64,000 nt of DNA from Phytohabitans aurantiacus (lineage in GTDB: Bacteria > Actinomycetota > Actinomycetes > Mycobacteriales > Micromonosporaceae). Each line of letters opens with the position of its first letter. Within the stretch, counting starts at the first letter, position 1. Under the pieces are notes generated by a model that made no database searches, was not told the origin of the DNA, and saw nothing but the letters and a program-made list of their open reading frames with translations. Location of the stretch: NCBI RefSeq assembly GCF_027923225.1, contig NZ_BSDI01000001.1, positions 287,946 to 351,945 of the forward strand. The letters are read 5' to 3'. Position numbers and translations under genes: made by a program. This document shows positions 63,162 through 64,000 of the stretch, piece after piece.

Positions 63162-64000
63162 TCAAGCGCCGACGACGGCGGTCAAGACATCGTCGAGCGT
63201 CACGACACCGAGCGGAGTACGGCCGTCACTCACGAGCGCGATGTGCCGGCGTTCCCGCCGCATCGCCAGCAGGAGCTCGGCGAGCGTGCGGTCGGGCGGT
63301 ACCAGCGGCAGCGGACGGATGATCTCCGGCGGCACAGCTGCGATCCGCTGCGCGCCCTCGTATCCGAGGACGTCCTTGACGTGCACGAAGCCGAGTACCC
63401 GCCGGGTGTTGCGCTGCACGACGGGGAAGCGCGAGCGCCCGGTGCGGGTGGCGAGTACCTCCAGCGACGCGGGCGACACGTCGTCGGCGACCGTGGTGAC
63501 CGTCGACCACAGCCGCATCGCGTCGGCGGCCGTGCGTTCGTTCAGCGCCAGCGCGCCGGTGATGCGGGCGTGCTCCTCGGCGTCGAGCAGGCCCTCGGTG
63601 CGCGCCTGCGAGACGAGCCCGGCCAGCTCCTCGGCGGTGAACACCGTCTTCACGGCGTCGGTGGCCTCGACCCGCCAGATCCGCAGCACCATCCGGGAGG
63701 CCCAACGCATCGCCACCAGCAACGGCTTGGTGGCCAGGCAGAACGCCAGCATCGCCGGGCCGAGCCACAGCGCGGACAGCTCGGGACCCGCGAGCGTGAT
63801 GTTCTTCGGCACCATCTCGCCGATGACCGTGTGCAGGAACACCACCACGCCGAGGGCCAGCACGAACGCCACCGGGTGCAGCGCCCGGTCGGGGATGCCG
63901 AGCGCGTGGAACGGCCCTTCGAGGAAGTGCGCGAGCGCCGGCTCGGAGATCGCACCGAGCAGCAGCGCGCACACCGTGATCCCGAGTTGGGCACCGGCGA
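63162..64000 (-). CDS. CNNM/CorC-type transporter with CBS domains (partial)
   Basis: The C-terminal part of a DUF21-CBS protein; the N-terminus lies beyond the window. Three hydrophobic helices (SLAGAQLGIT-like start, then VAFVLALGVVVFLHTVIGEMVPKN, and ELSALWLGPAMLAFCLATKPLL) are followed by two CBS domains, VVQRNTRRVLGFVHVKDVLG and RRERRHIALVSDGRTPLGVVTLDDVLTAV. The family is linked to Mg2+/Co2+ efflux. It is 41 bases upstream of the NlpC/P60 promoter. Confidence 0.88.
   Translation of the reverse strand, partial: AGAQLGITVCALLLGAISEPALAHFLEGPFHALGIPDRALHPVAFVLALGVVVFLHTVIGEMVPKNITLAGPELSALWLGPAMLAFCLATKPLLVAMRWASRMVLRIWRVEATDAVKTVFTAEELAGLVSQARTEGLLDAEEHARITGALALNERTAADAMRLWSTVTTVADDVSPASLEVLATRTGRSRFPVVQRNTRRVLGFVHVKDVLGYEGAQRIAAVPPEIIRPLPLVPPDRTLAELLLAMRRERRHIALVSDGRTPLGVVTLDDVLTAVVGA

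Overview
The window looks like chromosomal DNA from a high-GC actinomycete, most plausibly a member of the Micromonosporaceae (inference from gene content, codon bias and proline/alanine-rich proteins; no search was run). Supporting traits: a dnaK-grpE-dnaJ-hspR operon and a clpB gene each with an HspR-type inverted repeat (HAIR), an actinobacterial SOS box, a c-di-AMP riboswitch in front of a NlpC/P60 cell-wall hydrolase, DUF3151 beside class II aldolase, paired dynamin-like GTPases, and many start codons placed 6-8 bases after a TANNNT -10 box (leaderless mRNAs).

Layout. 1-5.3 kb: end of a vanadium haloperoxidase/PAP2 enzyme, a YibE/F membrane protein divergent from a TetR repressor plus membrane protein, purA and a diacylglycerol-kinase-like gene. 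5.4-13.4 kb: EspI-like proline-rich ParA-type ATPase, a LOG-family protein, DUF3151, fba, a frameshifted holin-like gene, a DedA protein. 13.4-16.6 kb: ArsR regulator, pyrE, SDR oxidoreductase and two small membrane proteins. 16.7-27.3 kb: heat-shock and ion-homeostasis block (clpB, DUF1707, KhtT/KhtU-like antiporter, orphan antitoxin-like gene, hspR-dnaJ-grpE-dnaK). 27.3-28.3 kb: a gene-free stretch with low-complexity DNA and hairpins. 28.3-35.2 kb: two dynamin-like GTPases, then a membrane protein and a conserved unknown. 35.4-38.9 kb: 2-oxoacid dehydrogenase E1alpha-E1beta-E2 operon. 38.9-39.7 kb: repeats. 39.7-46.7 kb: small basic protein, a very long repetitive LppU-like membrane protein, a lytic polysaccharide monooxygenase (AA10-CBM2), a thioredoxin-NHL protein. 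46.7-52.7 kb: 5-oxoprolinase pxpBCA, TrhA/hemolysin III, sixA between two DUF6458 paralogues, an acyl-CoA dehydrogenase under tandem operators. 53-57.8 kb: PP2C phosphatase, RlpA-like protein, phosphoribosyltransferase, tRNA-Gly(CCC), M43 protease, flavin-reductase-fold protein, dcd. 58-64 kb: cell-wall hydrolase cluster (two RipA-like NlpC/P60 proteins around a transglycosylase-amidase and a LamG protein) and a CNNM/CorC transporter running off the end.

Most of the window is ordinary housekeeping DNA. The least explained parts are the intergenic elements: a palindromic repeat family of about 80 bp with three full copies (10.6, 27.5 and 38.9 kb) and a partial one (28.2 kb), a seven-unit alternating tandem array at 39.0-39.4 kb, and several long perfect hairpins. 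Regulation is unusually readable: a TetR operator overlapping two divergent leaderless promoters (1.85 kb), tandem operators on the acyl-CoA dehydrogenase promoter (52.7 kb), a palindrome between pxpB and trhA (48.9 kb) and an SOS box between two divergent leaderless genes (57.2 kb).
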